Origin: Pelobates cultripes
Lineage: Eukaryota > Chordata > Amphibia > Anura > Pelobatidae
Direction of reading: 5' to 3'
DNA: 64,000 nt
Assembly: GCA_933207985.1 (NCBI GenBank)
Contig: OW240918.1
Coordinates: 25,142,119 to 25,206,118, forward strand
The notes beneath the pieces are model-generated. The model saw nothing but the letters and a program-made list of their open reading frames with translations. It did no database searches and was not told where the DNA came from. Position numbers and translations under genes: made by a program. Positions 25,557-36,069 of this stretch are shown here, piece by piece. Every line of letters starts with the position of its first letter. Position 1 is the stretch's first letter.

Positions 25557-25881
25557 AGGGGTACACTGACAGCCACTAGAGGTGCTTCCACCAAAATAGC
25601 TGAGTAAAACACAGCTATTTCAATCAGATGACCTCATTGGGACCATTTAACTTGCACAGTGTGGAGTTTTGCTGCACAACACACTAACCTACCAGTGTTT
25701 TCCTACTGGAAAGCAGTGGGGATTGGCTGAGACCATCAGGACTGATAATCTCAGCAAGGAAGGTGGAGCCAGCCACAGAGAGAGCACTGCAGAGAGGGAA
25801 AAAGTGATCCAATAATTTTTTTAAAGTTTATCCTGAGGAGGGGTGGGGAGGGGGTGTTGCGGTACACTAGTGTTCCTTTAA
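25553..25881. mobile_element. TTAA-bounded non-autonomous element with internal inverted repeats
   Basis: Bounded by TTAA at 25553-25556 and 25878-25881, with ends AGGGGTACACTGA and ACACTAGTGTTCCT. It includes CACTAGAGGTGCTTCC and a GGATTGGCTGAGACCATCAG block, both also found at about 53795-53850 (CACTAGAGGTGCTTCC and GATTGGCTGAGATCATCAAG). Non-coding. A piggyBac-like origin is inferred from the TTAA. Confidence 0.6.
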
Positions 25882-26317
25882 AATATCTTAAATATACAGT
25901 AAACGGGGATTGAAGATCTCTTGTTATGTAATACACACTGATGGAGTAGATACAATTATTATTTGCAGTAGAGTCTAAGCTACAATTTCTGTGTTTTTCT
26001 GTGCATGCATCCCGTTAACAATGCATCTTGAACTGGCCACACAAAGAACTTGTCTATGCTCTTTTGTTGTTGTCTATGTCTTCTCTTATCATTTTCCCTC
26101 CCCCATTGGCCAAGATGTTTCCTCTCTCGCTATCTTTTGAAATCTAATGTAATCCATTCCATTGTTCCATTAGATAAATTGCCAGATGACTTCTTTAAAA
26201 ACAATTTATCAAAGTAGAACGATCAGTTATTTTATGAATTCTGTGGAATTAAAGACCAGCGAAACAAATAGATACTCTCTCAACCTTATTCATAACATAT
26301 GCCCAAACACAGTTTAT
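25882..26317. other. Intronic sequence, nothing recognised
   Basis: No recognisable feature; an 84-codon frame at 26186-26440 runs into a LINE/SINE-type tail and is chance. Confidence 0.5.
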
Positions 26318-26458
26318 ATTGTAGGCTCTACAGAGAAGTGCCCTCATTACCTTTTATCTTGTGTAATGTTCACTGTATATCATCATGTTTATAACCCCAT
26401 TATATTGCTCAGCACTGCAGAACTTGTTAGTACCTTATAAATAATAGCAATTACTGCC
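26318..26458 (+). mobile_element. Non-LTR/SINE-type 3' tail
   Basis: TTGTAGGCTCTACAGAGAAG...CCCTCATTACC, then ATTGCTCAGCACTGCAGAAC, ends TTATAAATAATAG. The TTGTA-GCTCT-CAGAG ... GTACAGCACTGCGGAA ... TATAAATAATA order is typical of the 3' ends of a vertebrate non-LTR family and its SINEs. The clade was not determined. Confidence 0.6.
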
Positions 26459-26724
26459 TCAGGGTTGCCCTGACTAAAAGAATTTGGACCACTGAGAGAT
26501 GCATTGTTTTATTTGAAATTTCACATGCAGACTTATGGGTATCTAGTATAACATTTAGGCCAGTTTAGACAGTTCTTATTTACTTTGTGTTTAATAGCAT
26601 ATTCTGAGCTACATTATTTTGATAGTTTGTAAGGAACGCAAAACCAGTAGCCAGTTTTCATCAAGCTTTTCTTCCTTTTTGTTGGCCATTGTATTAATGG
26701 AAATAAAAATACATATTTAAACGG

Positions 26725-27050
26725 ACTCTATAAGCACCAAAATACCCTCGCTTAATTAGGTGGTTTGGTATAGATCATGCCCCTGAATTATCACTGCTCA
26801 ATTCTCTGCCATGGAATTAAATCACTTTTGTTTATGTAGTCTTAGCCACACCTCCCCTGCATGTAATTTACACAGTCTGCCAAAAGTTTCCTGTAAAGAG
26901 AGATCAAATGTTTAAACTTCCTTTATTGCACAGTTTACTGAATGTATAACCACTTATAGCCTGCTAGAGCTCGCAATAGCTCATGCATGAGTATTTAAAG
27001 TTCAATTGACAGATCAGAAGATATAAAATCTTCAAGTAAACACGTTGTAC
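26725..27050 (+). mobile_element. Dispersed repeat, family B, copy 2
   Basis: Opens TAAACGGACTCTATAAGCACC and contains ATAGATCATGCCCCTG, CTCAATTCTCTGCCATGG, TAAACTTCCTTTATTGCACA and AAAGTTCAATTGACAGA, matching the minus strand of 11110-11640. The opening resembles the AAAGGGACTCT...GCACC style of non-autonomous DNA elements. Confidence 0.7.
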
Positions 27051-27479
27051 AGATTGAAAATTAAATTTTTTTTCCCATAAGTACTGTGTGATGCGCAGAC
27101 TACTGACGTAACATAGTTGGTGCATGTTTGCAATCTGTGATATCTACATGCCCTTTCCTGATTTATTCCTCTTCCTATCCATTCTACAAACATCCCAGTT
27201 TTGTGAGCTATATTGATCTGCAGGGAATTAAGAAGGTGTTGTATGTAAATTCTAAACAGCACTGTCCAGAAGGTTTTTAAGGAAAACTGTTAACTCCAGC
27301 AGAGTTAGCCTCTCCCAGTGTTGCTTTTTGAGTGATCCTCAGTCAGAGACAGCACTGAACTGACCGGATATCTCTCTGCTTTGCCTGGTGTCTATGGTGC
27401 TAATGGTGCATACATATTCAGTAGAAATAACTACTGTCGATACAGTGTGAATACATTGTGAGGCAAAGCTAAACGTCTT
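27051..27479. other. Intronic sequence, nothing recognised
   Basis: No recognisable features. Confidence 0.5.
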
Positions 27480-27960
27480 TCATTATTAAGAGAAGCACTT
27501 AAAGGCACTTAAAGGCTTATTACAAGCACCATGACCACCTCACTGATTTGATGTGGACATGGGCCTGGAAACTGTATGTCAAGCATTTCACTATAAAGCA
27601 CTGCACATACAGAGTTTGACCCCTCTGCTGTCAGAGGGCATCGTTGAGGCATCATTAGCCAACTTAGAACAAGAGTTCCAGATGGCTGATGTGAATACTG
27701 TGCAATTTTGGAATCTGACGCCTGATTGCAAACAATAGAGGCTACATTTAGCCCACCCTCCATTACCTCCCTCCCGATCCAGCATGAGAAAGTGACGTCA
27801 GCTGTGGAGGATTGGGCTGCAGGGAGCACTTAACCTCTTTGCTAAAACACAGGTACATTTTATCTTTTTATATTTTTTTCAAATTGGCCACTAAAGCAAG
27901 GGTTTTTGGTTGAGTAGTTTTTCTGTTAAGACACATTCCAATCACTTTAACAATATCAAA
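27480..27960. repeat. Probable non-autonomous repeat, unclassified
   Basis: Opens with a short direct duplication (AGGCACTTAAAGGCTTATTACAAGCACCATGACC style) and contains a GC-richer middle with GTGACGTCAG near 27792. The overlapping short frames on both strands (27509-27829) show no family. Repeat status is inferred from the AAGCACCATGACC opening. Confidence 0.35.
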
Positions 27961-28235
27961 ACAAATTAGGTTTAACAATGTCTGTTTACTGTAAAGGATG
28001 TGGCACTGTAAGACTATTGAGGCCTCTTAGTTTTTGGTAAAGATTTATACTGTATGTATATGTTGTACAGATCGGCTGCCTGTATAACAAAGATGGCTAA
28101 CTCTACCCTACATCTTGAGCAATGACCTTCAATGACTTTAACAGAAACTCTGTCTATTGTCTACTATTGTCGTTTATAGACTGAAATCTACAATTCTCCT
28201 CTAAAAACCTCTAATCTGTTCTAGAAACCCATATT

Positions 28236-28285
28236 GGATTATTAAATATAGGACAATTATGGATTATTAAATATAGGACAATTAT
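28236..28285. repeat. Perfect 25-bp tandem duplication
   Basis: GGATTATTAAATATAGGACA plus ATTAT occurs twice head to tail with no mismatch. Confidence 0.95.
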
Positions 28286-29220
28286 GGTAATGGAAACTGT
28301 GATTAAATCATTATGTTGCACTAGTATGAGGTAGAAGAAGCATAATGAAGGCATTCTTGATGGGTTACCTTCATTTATTTTTTTCCATTATTGATTTTTA
28401 ACTGTGGAAGATTTCTCTTGGTTAAGCAAGATACTTGAGAATAGTGGAAAAATGAATATGATGCAGACAGGTGCAGACATGTGCTTTGGGGCATTAACCA
28501 AAATAAAAAATGTAAGCTGTTTTGGCCTTTGTGCATTCTGCACAAGAGTAACATTTCACCAACTACTATACCTCTCATGAATGCATGATACTTCCGATGA
28601 TGAGATAAAGGTATAAGGCAAAGATGTTACACTGGTTGAGCAAATATGTAAGGATGACATAGTGGAGAAGTACTTTAAATAAGAGTTCTAAAGAAGAGAG
28701 AGCTGCAGCTTTTGCAATCTGATTTTAGATATACCCTAATGAAAAATGCATAATTAAAAGTATGTATGTTTCACTGTACATCTAGCAAAAATTGAATTGT
28801 ATTTTATTTTTTGGTTTGGGCAGTGAAGTGTCCCTTTAAACTTTCAGATCTACAGAAAAGAGGCATGTTAGGATAAAAACGAGGGTAAGAGGAATTTTGG
28901 CCCAAAATGGGGACTGTTCCTCCTAAACAGGGACACGGGGTTCATTATTTTGGAGGAAAAGTGCTATTGCAGGTGAATGTTAAGGCAATCACTATAACAT
29001 TAATATCTTTAATTTTTACATTTGAGGTGGACTTTCCCATTGAAACCGTCCTGGGAGCGTTTTCAACCTTATGGAATTTCCTGTTTCCTATTTTTGAAAT
29101 ATTATTCTATATTTTGTATTTGAATGATGCTGCATATATTTTGATCATTAACTCATACTGCATTTAGCAATGTGTTTTTTTTATGCTATATTTATGAATA
29201 AACAATAGTTTGCATATTCC
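28286..29220. other. Intronic sequence, nothing firm recognised
   Basis: GTGAAGTGTCCCTTTAAAC near 28825 is like the right end of the TTAA-bounded elements, but no left partner was found. An 86-codon frame at 28907-29167 has no recognisable motif. Confidence 0.45.
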
Positions 29221-29700
29221 TTAAAGTACCACTCTAGGCACGCAGACCACTTCAGCGTAATGAAGTGGTCTGGGTGCCAGGTCCCTCTAGGATTAACCCT
29301 TTTTTAAAGAAACATAGCAGTTTTAGAGAAACTGCTATGTTTATGTTAGGGTTAATCCAGACTCCAAATCCTCTAGTGGCTGTCTCATTGACAGCCGCAA
29401 GAGGTGCTTGTGTGCTTCTCACTGTGAAAACCACAGTGAGAAGATGCAAGCGTCCATAGGAAAGCATTGTAAATGCTTTCCTATGAGACCGGCTGAATGC
29501 GCGCGCAGCTCTTGCCGCGCGTGCGCATTCAGCCGAAGAGGAGGATCGGAGGCGGATAGAAGGAGGAGAGCCCCCCGCCCGGTGCTTTGAAAAAAGGTAA
29601 GTTTAACCCTTTTCCTCTCCCCAGAGCCCGGCGGGAGGGGGACCCTGAGGGTGGGGGCACCCTCAGGGCACTATAGTGCCAGGAAAACGAGTATGTGTAC
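29221..29700. mobile_element. Serial-hairpin non-autonomous element
   Basis: Starts TTAAAGTACCACTCTAGGCA and ends around CACTATAGTGCCAGG. Inside are consecutive inverted repeats: 29237-29278 (GGCACGCAGACCACTTCA with its complement); 29290-29358 (GGATTAACCCT outer, AAACATAGCAG inner); 29370-29404; 29415-29443 (CTTCTCACTGTG/CACAGTGAGAAG); 29453-29485 (CATAGGAAAGCATT with its complement); 29491-29534 (GGCTGAATGCGC/GCGCATTCAGCC); and 29643-29667 (CCCTGAGGGT/ACCCTCAGGG). GC content rises sharply after 29490. No coding capacity. A repeat origin is strongly suggested by structure; the superfamily is unknown. Confidence 0.75.
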
Positions 29701-31347
29701 ATATGTTTTCTCTAATATTTTATACACTTGTTATAACGACGTATATAATTATTTTCCTTGTGAAAATACATTGAAAAGCCTGTGAAATTTTTTTTTATAA
29801 AAAAAATACAAATACGAAAATAGTGTCAGTTCTAAAGGGCTGTTGTTGGGAAACAAACGTAACTTGGTAATTAGCCACTTTATGATAAATACCAGTGTTT
29901 TATTTATATATATAAAGAACATCTCTAAACAGAACTGGAAAGTGCAGTGTTTGATTTATTTACGTGCATATAGATATTTCTTGTCTTTGAAAATCTTTGT
30001 AAAAATAATTATTTAAACACATTTCTCAGTTTAAAGTTTTGCTTTTACCTTTGGTAAATTAACTTTTTGACTTTCCATTTTTGGCAAATAATTAAAAATT
30101 AAAATTAATGCAGCTACTGTTTACTGCACATTGGTATGTGTCTAGCGTATACCAGCATTCCGGAGTCACTAAGTTCTAATGTGGTTGCTATGTTACAAGT
30201 CCCCATCATTAGAGGTAACCATGGTAATGCTAATATAAACCCTCTACTTGGTTATAAGCAAGCTATGTTTCCTTCCGAATGCTTCTGGAACTTGCTCATT
30301 TTCGCTATTTTGCAGCAGTACATGCATATTTGATATCTTACATCAAAGAAGCTTATATTCATGAGTGCCCACACAAGTCCCTTTATAAAATAAGGAATTG
30401 TTTATTCCTGTCTTATTAGATCATTTAAATGATAATTGAAAAACACTAATTGTATTAATGCAGTATGATGACTTAATTTACCACCACTCCAATTACATTA
30501 CCTAAAACAAACAAGCATTCGTATAATTTCCTTCACAGGAATTAGAATGGAAACATATTTCTCTTGCTACAATTAAGCTGTGGATCCTGTAATGCCCAAA
30601 GGTAGCTTGCATTGAGCATGTCATATTTATATTTGCTTAGAGGCATCGTTTTTATCTTGTCTTCTGCTATAGAAACTGTGTTAGGTGACCTTTAACCCCT
30701 TCGCTGCCATGGCACTTGGTAGTGGTTTTCAGCAATTCATTTTCCTACAAATGCTGTCCAGTAGTAAGTATGTTAATCCTTTTAAGATACATATATCATT
30801 AGCCCATTTTTTGGAGCTAAATTTAGATTTCCATTTTTAATATAGGTTTTAGGCAATATTTTTTTTTTTAGGTAGAAAGGTTAGTTTAAAGCACCCCCAC
30901 AGTATTAAAGCACACTATTTATGAAATGGGTTATTATAAAGCATACAATATTTATATGTTTAAAGAAACGTTTCAAGCTATGCTAATTTGCTACGATGTG
31001 TGGTTACATATAAATAGACATATAAAAATAGAAAAGTCCAATATGCAACCAATATGCAAAATATTTTTTCTGTAAGTACACTACAGATTTGTGAATGTGA
31101 TTCATGGAAACAAAAAAGTATGTTTATATTACAAAGTTTAACTATTTTTTGTTGCTTTAAATATACAATTCCATAAAGTGATCACGGATGTTTATTTTTT
31201 TTAGTCAGTATTGCTGTTTCTACTGCATATCTTTACAATTTGCTTTTAAGAGCACATTCTTGATTAATATACTGTCTCACATATTGATAAAAACATCAAT
31301 CATCACCATAAGACTGCAATCACACATATCGCTTAAGCACACCAGTG
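29701..31347. other. Intronic sequence, nothing firm recognised
   Basis: AT-rich. TAACCCCTTCGCTGCCATGG at 30696 is a repeat-like opening without a visible partner. No coding similarity. Confidence 0.45.
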
Positions 31348-31915
31348 CAGTGGCGTAACAATGGGCAGCAAGAAGGTATGCCCTATGTGGGAGTTTGGAA
31401 GGTGTGCACGACATGACATTTGTTGTAGTGGGGTCTTGTGGACCATGGTAGGAGATCTTTATTATCCTCTACCCCGTCCGACAGGAGATTCTCGCAGCTT
31501 TGGAGTTAGAGACACAAACAAAGTAAAAAGAGTCAGTGTGGGGTAAGAGGCACAAACAGGGTTACCCACTAAAGTGAGATTTGTTTGGAAATCAAAGTGA
31601 ATATCAAAGGAATTTCAAAATTAAGGTCAAAGTAGCAAAACTATGAAAATTCTCTTTCCAGTTATCCTACGCTGAAATTCACTTTGAAATTCACTTTGAA
31701 TTCCCGGCAGTTCTTACGTTAGTGAATAATCCTGACGGGGTTAAAGAGATCTGAAGAAGAACACAAGGGTATATGAAGGGATTAAGAGAAACAAACAAGC
31801 AGCATCAAGAGGTACGCAACGCGAAGAAGAAGAGTGCTGATGTACATCAAAATAAATTACTGTTTTGACACCTAGAGTTTTGCCCCGGGTGTCAATGAAC
31901 CTAGGTACGCCTCAG
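31348..31915. mobile_element. hAT-like non-autonomous element
   Basis: Begins CAGTGGCGTAAC and ends ACCTAGGTACGCCTCAG, an imperfect inverse (GTACGCC against GGCGTAAC). The flanking 8-mers are CACCAGTG (31340-31347) and AACCAGTG (31916-31923), 7 of 8 identical, fitting a hAT target duplication. TGCCCCGGGTGTCAATGA near the right end is a typical subterminal stretch of this style of element. No transposase. A family C repeat is nested at 31556-31732. Confidence 0.7.
31556..31732. repeat. Palindromic repeat, family C, copy 3 (nested)
   Basis: Left end CAGGGTTACCCACTAAAGTG, right end CGTTAGTGAATAATCCTGA, an imperfect inverted pair. Inner motifs AAATCAAAGTGAAT and GAAATTCACTTTGAATTC are shared with 19337-19510. 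It lies inside the hAT-like element 31348-31915, so it inserted later or travelled with it. Confidence 0.7.
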
Positions 31916-33149
31916 AACCAGTGTTCCTTGAACTCTGATCCCAGCCTTCAGAAAATGCTCAGAGTTAGTGTACACCATTTTGAGGTGAAGGTGACCCTAA
32001 ATAACCACCCAACCTGAACCCTAAGTACATTTTACCTCACAAGTACTAAATAACTAACTAAGTACTCCTTTACCCCAAAACACCTTAACATTAAAAATAG
32101 GGCACCTCATGATCTTACATTCCCATACATCTACCTTGACTTCTTGTAAGTACTTGTTTCTAAGTTCAGCTATTGTACAGTACTATGGAAAACCAAGAAC
32201 ATCAAAATTAAGAATAGTATTTTTATTATTACTTAACATAAAATATTAATTATCACATATAAGTAAATTCTTCTTTCCAATGCATCTCCTGACTTTTCCT
32301 TGCTCTATGATGGTAGCCATCTTTAAGGTCACTGGAGTTGAGGGCACAGCTCTTCCGATGAAAACAATGCTGGCCTAGTGTTAATTCACAAATCTTGACA
32401 TTACATGCAAGTGCTGAGCTTTAAAAAAAAAATGCAGTCTGGGGGCTGTTTCAGACTTTCAAATTGTGTAGTCTTAGCAAACAACCAATGCTTACAACCA
32501 AACAGGGCCAGAGATAGCTTCCCCCAGAGCAAGTGTATGACAAGATTTGCTTAAAAATTATTAAAGTTTATGTCTTCATTATGAAAAAAACACATGGTTA
32601 ATTACATTTCCCTTTTTTATTATCAGTGATAATAAAAAAATATAATTGGTTTAATTCAACTCTAATTCCCCTTAACCCTTAATTCACTATAATTCTAGTA
32701 ACCACATGCTACCAAATTTTAAATGCAGTATTTGATGCCAATACTTTTAATGAATACTAATGTAACTTTTAGTGCTAGATTGGACTCTTTACTATGTATT
32801 TCCTCAAACATGTGTGTTAAGATAATTATTTAATCACAAATCGAAGGGAACGACTGAAGGGTTTTATGACCTGGCAGGATTTACACGGCAATGGGCATAT
32901 AACTTGTTTTAAGATATGGAATTTCTATGCACATCTGATCTAAGAACAAGGGCAGAGTTTCCCAATTTTCTCTCTCCATCCAGAAGAAGTGTAAGGGACA
33001 AATAATTATGCTTCAATAAAAAGCAACAGATCTTGGATATAGTGTAATATCAGACATCAAAAACAATATACAAATATGTCATGTGAATGTATAAATTCAG
33101 TTTCCCTACCACTAACCTCCTGGGGTAGGGTCCATTTTTTTATTTCATT
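31916..33149. other. Intronic sequence; CTAA/CCTAAC-like low complexity at about 31985-32100
   Basis: A loosely repetitive AACCCTAAGTA/ACTAACTAAGTA stretch is present and resembles that at 58860-59070. Otherwise nothing recognised. Confidence 0.45.
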
Positions 33150-33420
33150 TCTTAATGCAGTCTATTGAAAAAAAGGAAACAATATACTGGGGATTGGGGA
33201 TAAAAGGTCTGTAGGTGAAGAGGAAAGAGATTTAAGGTAAAGTAGGAGAAAAAAGCATGGAGAACAGAGAATGGGAAAATGTATATTGCCTGGGCTTTTG
33301 GAAACAGAAGTGTAGAAGGGCTAGAGTGTAGAAATTGGAGAGGGGCTGACATAAAGGGGAATGAGAATCGTAAGAGTGATATAAATGTATCTGCGTCAAG
33401 TGCCTCTCTGACTGCTCCTT
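33150..33420. repeat. Purine-rich tract
   Basis: The plus strand is strongly A/G-biased (GGGGATTGGGGATAAAAGG, GAAGAGGAAAGAGATT, GTAGGAGAAAAAAGC). The minus-strand frame at 33152-33502 is an effect of this bias and carries no motif. Confidence 0.6.
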
Positions 33421-34369
33421 CACTCATTTGTAATTCTACATAGAGTATAGATTTAGAAATGTCGTCATTTACAAATATTTTGGCACTATTTCCACAAAAC
33501 ATTTGCTCTATTTGTTGTAGAAACTGTTTTAATTGGGAAAGTAACAGTGCTTCTCGTTACTTGACGAGAGACCTGGAGGCCAAAAATGTCTCTTTCCTCA
33601 TATTCCATTGGGTATCAGCTTCAAAAATTTTATGTTTTAAGAAGGAATGATGACTTGGAGCCTGCTACCAAAATAAAAGGGGATGTTGGATATCTGAATG
33701 TAGCATCAATAATCTGAAAGGCATATAATCACATAGGAAATTACATCATCTGTTTGCCTACATTGTAATCTTATAACATGTATTAAATCAATCTTAATGC
33801 CATTTGTTGTTCTGTCCTCCAAATTATACCCTTTTCAGTTGATATTCTCTGATGATAAAATGGTATAAACATTCATCTGGAATCTCCCAGAAGGGAATAG
33901 AAAATACGTAATTAGAGTAGGGCTGTTTATGTAATCACGTAGAATTATCTGTGATATGAGTTTGAAATGAAAACATTGTAATTAATGCTGCCACAAGTTC
34001 CTAAAAGTCAAAACACTGATTCACCCTAAAATGAAATACAAGACTACTTACTGCAACTTTGCTATTTTCTTTAAGCATTCGTTGTCGCTTTCCATGTATA
34101 TTCAGTATCTTGCAAATGTAATTATAATCTCTTTTGATCAAACATTGTCTTTATGTTGACTGTTTCAAAATGTATGAAAGAGCACAAATGTTTTTTGATT
34201 CTAGTTTTATTTTTAAAAAGCTTTAAGGGGAACAGGTAGCACTATAACTACTTACTATAGCTCTTTATAACTATTATGTTGCTGAGATTTTATGGCCACT
34301 CTCTGCAGGAATTAAACCCATCTCCTATCGAATTAAAAGTATTGGATAGTGATACTAGACTTAAAAGCT
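33421..34369. other. Intronic sequence, nothing recognised
   Basis: No recognisable features. Confidence 0.5.
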
Positions 34370-34626
34370 TTATACAAAAAGATGCAGGCCTTAGTTAATA
34401 AGTCAAATCGCTTTATTAAATACACAAAATCAACAAAACAAAAGTAAGTAACAATAATAACAATATTGCAATACTACAAAAAAATCTGTGATAGACGCTA
34501 TATAGCATACAGTTAAATTACAAAGACATAATTATCTCAAAGAGCTTGACACGTGTACCAATCAAACATACCACAAAGTTTCGGCTGCCTTTCTCAAAGG
34601 TAAATCACATGTGGTAAAAGATTATT
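34370..34626 (-). repeat. Dispersed repeat with a GAAACTTTGTGGTATGTTTG-type motif, unclassified
   Basis: Contains CAAATCGCTTTATTAAATAC and, further right, AAGTTTCGGCTGCCTTTCTC. Read on the minus strand this is 'GAGAAAGGCAGCCGAAACTT ... TATTTAATAAAGCGATTTG', an order I recognise from a repeat widespread in fish and frog genomes (a GAGAAAGGC...CGAAACGT block followed by AATAAA). Class not determined. The AATAAAGCG near the end could act as a polyadenylation signal on the minus strand. Confidence 0.45.
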
Positions 34627-34704
34627 TTAACCCCTTAAGGACACATGACGTGTGACATGTCATGATTACCTTTTATTCCAGAAGTTTTTTCCTTAAGGGG
34701 TTAA
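34627..34704. mobile_element. 70-bp piggyBac-like MITE with perfect TTAA target duplication
   Basis: TTAA (34627-34630), then CCCCTTAAGGAC at the left and CCTTAAGGGG at the right, then TTAA (34701-34704). ACATGACGTG and CACGTCATGT-like sequences (GTGACATGTCATG) form a central palindrome. The short length, CCC ends and TTAA flanks fit a very short internal-deletion derivative of a TTAA-targeting element. A decayed relative is at 25494-25556. Confidence 0.75.
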
Positions 34705-35484
34705 AAGAGTCTGCTCTGTACAGGAAAACCCCCCTATATAAAAAATACATAGAAATCTTGTAAGGAAAAGATCCAAGCTGAATTTGTCTGAAGCGTGCAC
34801 ATTGTTTGTGCTGTCGAGACGATTTTACTAATGATGGTACTAAATCATTCATGTTAAATGCTAACTTTCTATCTCCTATTACAAATGTAAGTACATTTAA
34901 AAATCAATCAAACTGTGCATGTATCTGTTCTACCTACACAAATGATAGGTAGAACGGTTGTCATTTTTGACAAGTTTAATTAGTTAAGACAAATGTTTGC
35001 AGGCACTTTCATAACTATTTACACAGAAAACATGTAATTGCAATATAATTAATTATAACTTAATATAATATTCATAGTCTTAATACCTAACTGCATTTCA
35101 ACAGTTTCATTGTTTTGTGTGTTCCCAATGGATTTTCTTGATTGACCTAAATATTTTATTCGTGAACGTGCCAACGTAAAATTGGAAGAGGCATAACTCA
35201 TTTCAGCCATTTATAGATTGGCTGTAAGCATTGCAGTTTAACAGTGAGACATTTTTACTTTGTCTTGAATATTAGGTAGCCACAGGTTATGATGTTTTAC
35301 TGCGTTATAACGGATCTTTTACCAAACTGGCTTTTGGATGGGCTCGTATCAGATTGATAACCAGCTTTAGCTTGTGGTTTTTTTTTTTCGTAGAGTATAC
35401 AATCCTGGGTTTATTCACTATAACATTGAATTGAAATTAACTGAAAACACAAACTGCACAATTTTAAAACAAAGTCAAGATATC
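34705..35484. other. Intronic sequence, nothing recognised
   Basis: No recognisable features. Confidence 0.5.
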
Positions 35485-35560
35485 AGGGTTATTTACTAAC
35501 GTGAGAATTCCATGTGAATTTCAAATTCAAGGTAAAAATAGCCAAAGTAGAAAAATTATG
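35485..35560. repeat. Family C repeat, left part only
   Basis: TCAGGGTTATTTACTAACGTGAGAATTC, with the first twenty bases matching the family C terminus, then GTGAATTTCAAATTCAAGG. The right half is not found; a different sequence follows. Confidence 0.6.
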
Positions 35561-35616
35561 TATACATTTTGCAGTACAATGATAGGAGCAGTTTACTGGC
35601 ATTTGGTTCACATATT

Positions 35617-35753
35617 GATTTATTGATTTGTTCATAAAATATTTTACCAGGATGGATACATGAGATTTCTCTCATTTTCAAGTATGCCCTGGGTCCACAA
35701 AACATTGCATTGATACAATAGGATGCAATATTACAAAAATAAAATATACAAAC

Positions 35754-35813
<60 letters not shown>

Positions 35814-36055
35814 AATATATAAATTTAATACATAACAGGTAATAAATATATTCAACCATGCCAGGTGCATTCTGTATTGAGGTATATTGCCATAGATCTC
35901 TTAGATTTTAGATTGAATGAAGATTTGACTGTGTCCCTGAGGTTATTCCATAATTGCGATGCTCTGTAGGAAAATGAGGATTGATCCACTTTATTTTTGT
36001 ATTGCGGTATGCTAAATATCGTTCTGGTACTGGATCGTAGGATATAGGAGGTTAG
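35617..36055 (-). mobile_element. CR1/L2-like LINE, 3' end (copy 2, inverted)
   Basis: The minus strand matches 14648-15050 closely, including QLWNNLRDTVKSSFN and an RSMAIYL stretch, and ends in the same TCCTGGTAAAATATTTTATG tail with an ATAAATCAATAAATC-like terminus. The (AT)n tract at 35755-35811 lies at the same internal place as a short ATATATATTGTATATTG in copy 1, so it expanded from element sequence. 5' truncated; frames broken. Confidence 0.75.
35755..35811. repeat. (AT)n microsatellite inside the LINE tail
   Basis: About 55 bp of nearly pure AT, interrupted once by a G near 35771. The overlapping minus-strand frame (many IY residues) is an artefact. Confidence 0.95.
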
Positions 36056-36069
36056 CTAGCTAGTAAAAA

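Noticed and set aside
29597..29624. A 28-nt GTAAGT...CAG segment as a tiny intron
   Set aside because: Far below the minimum length for vertebrate splicing and with no branch point inside; kept only as separate splice-like signals.
29221..29700. Regularly spaced inverted repeats as a possible CRISPR array or non-coding RNA gene
   Set aside because: The hairpins differ from one another in sequence, there are no constant repeats with spacers, and the host is a vertebrate. A mobile element explains it better.
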